Assembly: GCA_947491025.1 (NCBI GenBank) | Contig: CANLIC010000016.1 | Coordinates: 28,549 to 92,548 of the forward strand | DNA length: 64,000 nt | Direction: 5' to 3' | Origin: Myxococcales bacterium | Lineage (GTDB): Bacteria > Myxococcota_A > UBA9042 | Shown: positions 61,986 through 64,000 of the stretch, piece by piece | Position numbering within the stretch: the stretch's first letter is position 1 | Layout of the letters: the number at the start of each line of letters is the position of its first letter | The notes under the pieces: model-generated | Seen by the model: only the letters and a program-made list of their open reading frames with translations | Databases searched by the model: none | Told to the model about the DNA's origin: nothing | Made by a program: the position numbers and the translations under genes

Positions 61986-62829
61986 GAAACGCTCCGTCCA
62001 AGAGCTCACGCGGGAAGCCCTGCGGCGCGCGCTTGCCCTGGGTGGCATAGTGATACAGGGCCGTGTTGTAAACGGAATTCAGCAAGCCAGACATGAAGAT
62101 AGCGAGCCCGATCCAGATGCCTCCGACCACCAGCAGGACGATCGCCAGAATGCCGCTCATGCTTGCAGACGCCACGCCGAGAAAGCACAGCAGCACGCCG
62201 GGCAGCACGGCCAGGAAGGTGAGCAGCCCCATGCCGTAGTGCCGCACCAGGCTCTCGCCCCACGTGCGTTTCAAGATCTCTGTCGAGCGACCGAGCGCGG
62301 CGAAAGGCCCGACGCCCTCGTAGACCATGGCCGGTACCACGAATAACGTCACCACCGCCCACGCGGCGCCGAGGATGCCATGGACGATGCTGACGAAGAT
62401 CCGCCCTGCGCCGCCAGCTCGCCGCCCCGATGACTCGAGCATTCGCAGCAGCAGCCCGACGCTGGCCGAGAGCAGCGCCCAACCCACGATCTGCGGCAGC
62501 CGCGACATGGCGAAGGACACGCTGTCGCCGAAGGTGGCATCGCCGCCCTGGAGGCGCGTGCGGGTGGTGTGGATGACGCAGACATTGGCGAATGTGGCGA
62601 AGAACGCGAAACCGAAATAGGTCGCCAGCGACGCCAGCCACTGCAAGATTCCAAAGGTGTGGCCACCGCCGTCGAGCCAGTGGGCAAAGACGGTCGGCAC
62701 GAGCATGATCAAGGCATAGCCGATCGACAGGATGCCCGACAGGGCCGGAAACGCGAGGAGCTCCGGGTCCTTGCGCACCACATCCATCGACGCCTTGGCG
62801 ACGGACCAGCTGCGTTCGAAGACGTTCAT
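61975..62829 (-). CDS. DUF6159-type integral membrane protein
   Basis: A 284-residue multi-pass membrane protein opening MNVFERSWSVAKASMDVVRK then DPELLAFPALSGILSI, the N-terminus seen in DUF6159 family members. Around six helices (YALIMLVPTVFAHWL, GFAFFATFANVCVIHT, AVVTLFVVPAMVYEGVGPFA, GILAIVLLVVGGIWIGLAIF). The end FNSVYNTALYHYA-like segment (LLNSVYNTALYHYATQGK) is also family-typical. Function unknown. It is first in the leftward series with the S41 protease overlapping its end by 11 bases. Confidence 0.82.
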   Translation of the reverse strand: MNVFERSWSVAKASMDVVRKDPELLAFPALSGILSIGYALIMLVPTVFAHWLDGGGHTFGILQWLASLATYFGFAFFATFANVCVIHTTRTRLQGGDATFGDSVSFAMSRLPQIVGWALLSASVGLLLRMLESSGRRAGGAGRIFVSIVHGILGAAWAVVTLFVVPAMVYEGVGPFAALGRSTEILKRTWGESLVRHYGMGLLTFLAVLPGVLLCFLGVASASMSGILAIVLLVVGGIWIGLAIFMSGLLNSVYNTALYHYATQGKRAPQGFPRELLDGAFRGG

Positions 62830-63655
62830 GGGCCTCCTCTCTCAACGCCGGTGCGTGGCTACACGGCTCGCCAAGGGCGCACTTGGCGTGCCCCACTGGC
62901 GGCCGCCGGCGGCCCGCAGTATCGCTGGCGGGCAGCGACGTTGTCCATGGCCGCCCTTCGGAGGCGCTGCCGTCAGGCGAGGGGTCAGGCGCTCGACTCG
63001 GCCCAGGGGGCTCGGCTACACGTCGCGGGTGCAGTGCGTGGCCTCTTGGCCCGCCTCGGCTAGGCCGCGAAGGAGCGCGCTGCAGACGGCGGTCGAATCC
63101 CTGCCCGAGGTCCGAAAGCCGGGGAGCACCATCGCGGCAGGAGGCGCTCGGATCGCAACCAGTGCGGAAGCGAAGCCGATGCGGACGCGGTGCGAGCGCC
63201 CGCAGGCTTGGCCGCTCCAACCCAGGCGCGGCGTTGCCGTCCAGCTGCCTGCGGCGGTCGGGAGGAGATTCCGGGGTCGCTTCGGGCGGCTCTCTGCGTG
63301 AATCTTGCGCACCCTTCGGTACCCAGGATTGACAACCGAACGCCTGTCCGACCGCCGACTTCGGAGCCAGCTCTAGGCGTTGCGAGGAAAGGACCGGAGG
63401 CGTACATGCGGTACGTTGAGGAATGGACTGCGGGTTCAAGACGACCATCAAGCACCTATCGGCGGGCGACCCTTCGGACCGGGACGGAAGTCGCAGCTCC
63501 CTCACCGTCTGTGGCCCGGTCCGGGCCCGAAGGCGGGGGATCGGGGACACCAGGGCCCCTTCCCGCACTTCCCACCTTCTGCTACATCGCCGCGCGCCGG
63601 CCCTCCGGCGACCACCGACCTTGCGCCGCAGCAGCGGCACCCATGGAGCATGAAG
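62830..63655 (+). other. Divergent intergenic region (826 bases)
   Basis: It lies between the DUF6159 gene and the Ala-rich lipoprotein. I see no convincing gene, RNA or terminator. Open frames here lack ribosome binding sites and recognisable motifs. It must hold promoters for both flanking genes. Confidence 0.5.
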
Positions 63656-64000
63656 ATGAATCAAATCTGGCGAATCGCGCTGACGACCCTGGCGGCGGCG
63701 GCGCTCCTCAGTGGCTGCGGCAAGTCGAAGGAAAACCCGGAGGCGGCGGCCAAGGGTGCCGAGCCGGTGGCGGCTGGTGCACTCGAGGCAGCGGCGAAGG
63801 TCGGCGAGGCGGCGGCGAACGCCGGCGAGGCAGCGGCGAACGCCGGCGCGGCGGCGGCAGAGAAAGCCGGTGAAGCAGCGGCAGCGGCGGGTGTGGCGGC
63901 TGCTGCGGCGGCGGACAAGGCCGGCGAAGCGGCGGCCGCGGCCGGCGCGGCTGCGGGCGAAGCGGGCGCGGCGGCGGCGGCCAACGCTGGCGAGGCCGCA
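63656..64000 (+). CDS. Ala-rich heptad-repeat lipoprotein, 3' partial
   Basis: 115 residues are visible; the frame runs off the window end. ATG 63656 has GGAG seven bases upstream; the ATG at 63650 is too close to it. The signal peptide IWRIALTTLAAAALLSGC ends in a canonical LSGC lipobox. The mature part is almost entirely Ala/Gly/Glu/Lys/Asn in 7-8-residue units such as AGEAAAN and KAGEAAAA, predicting a continuous amphipathic helix like Lpp-style or LEA-like proteins. A structural envelope role is plausible but unproven. Confidence 0.82.
   Translation, partial: MNQIWRIALTTLAAAALLSGCGKSKENPEAAAKGAEPVAAGALEAAAKVGEAAANAGEAAANAGAAAAEKAGEAAAAAGVAAAAAADKAGEAAAAAGAAAGEAGAAAAANAGEAA

Overview
The window reads as a high-GC (well above 60% by eye), densely coded chromosome segment of a Gram-negative, most plausibly a member of the Myxococcota or a related deltaproteobacterial lineage. 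This is inferred from four things: many large secreted lipoproteins with Asp/Gly/Ala-rich linkers after the lipidated Cys; very large cysteine-repeat and FG-GAP/Ig-like surface proteins; MopE-like DDDC motifs; and an rseP-tsaB neighbourhood. No rRNA, tRNA, CRISPR array, transposase or phage gene was seen. About 41 protein genes are supported, two of them cut by the window ends.

Layout. 1-2850: 3' part of a glycosyltransferase-51 (peptidoglycan polymerase) protein with a long N-terminal extension. 8254-3038 (minus): a five-gene operon of FHA/coiled-coil protein, Ycf46-like AAA ATPase, DUF1257 (Ycf35), DUF2997 and an unknown protein. 8714-14461: a 1,915-residue cysteine-repeat lipoprotein. 14609-18435: AlkC-like alkylation-repair protein, MFS transporter and a three-cluster CDGSH iron-sulfur protein.

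31278-18613 (minus): the most interesting region. In transcription order it holds a PqqD-like leader-binding protein, a 2,377-residue Ig-like/FG-GAP lipoprotein, a 55-residue Cys-tailed peptide with a leader-like W-x-x-P-x-L motif, an HprK-like kinase, a radical SAM/SPASM enzyme, an S26-type Ser/His peptidase, then a YbgF/CpoB-like TPR lipoprotein and a LysM protein. Most of these genes overlap by 4-7 bases. I interpret it as a RiPP (ribosomally made, modified peptide) locus tied to the cell envelope, with no dedicated exporter visible.

34328-31531: rseP and tsaB. 34605-38212: two beta-propeller-like lipoproteins facing each other across a 680-base gap that contains three families of short tandem repeats. 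38321-42657: an unusual 998-residue protein with two tandem radical SAM modules fused to a Gfo/Idh/MocA oxidoreductase, translationally coupled to a fused SpmA-SpmB membrane protein. 42680-46427: FkbM methyltransferase, thymidine kinase, a small unknown protein, and a divergent LysR/nitroreductase pair. 46556-51933: rhodanese, TPR protein, multi-pass membrane protein and MFS transporter, all overlapping or nearly so.

62829-51940 (minus): DUF6159-type membrane protein, a long S41 protease, a PEGA-domain protein, a second cysteine-repeat lipoprotein, a PstS-like lipoprotein, and a NarL-type histidine kinase and response regulator. The last three overlap, which suggests a ligand-binding lipoprotein feeding a two-component system. 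The window ends in an Ala-rich heptad-repeat lipoprotein.
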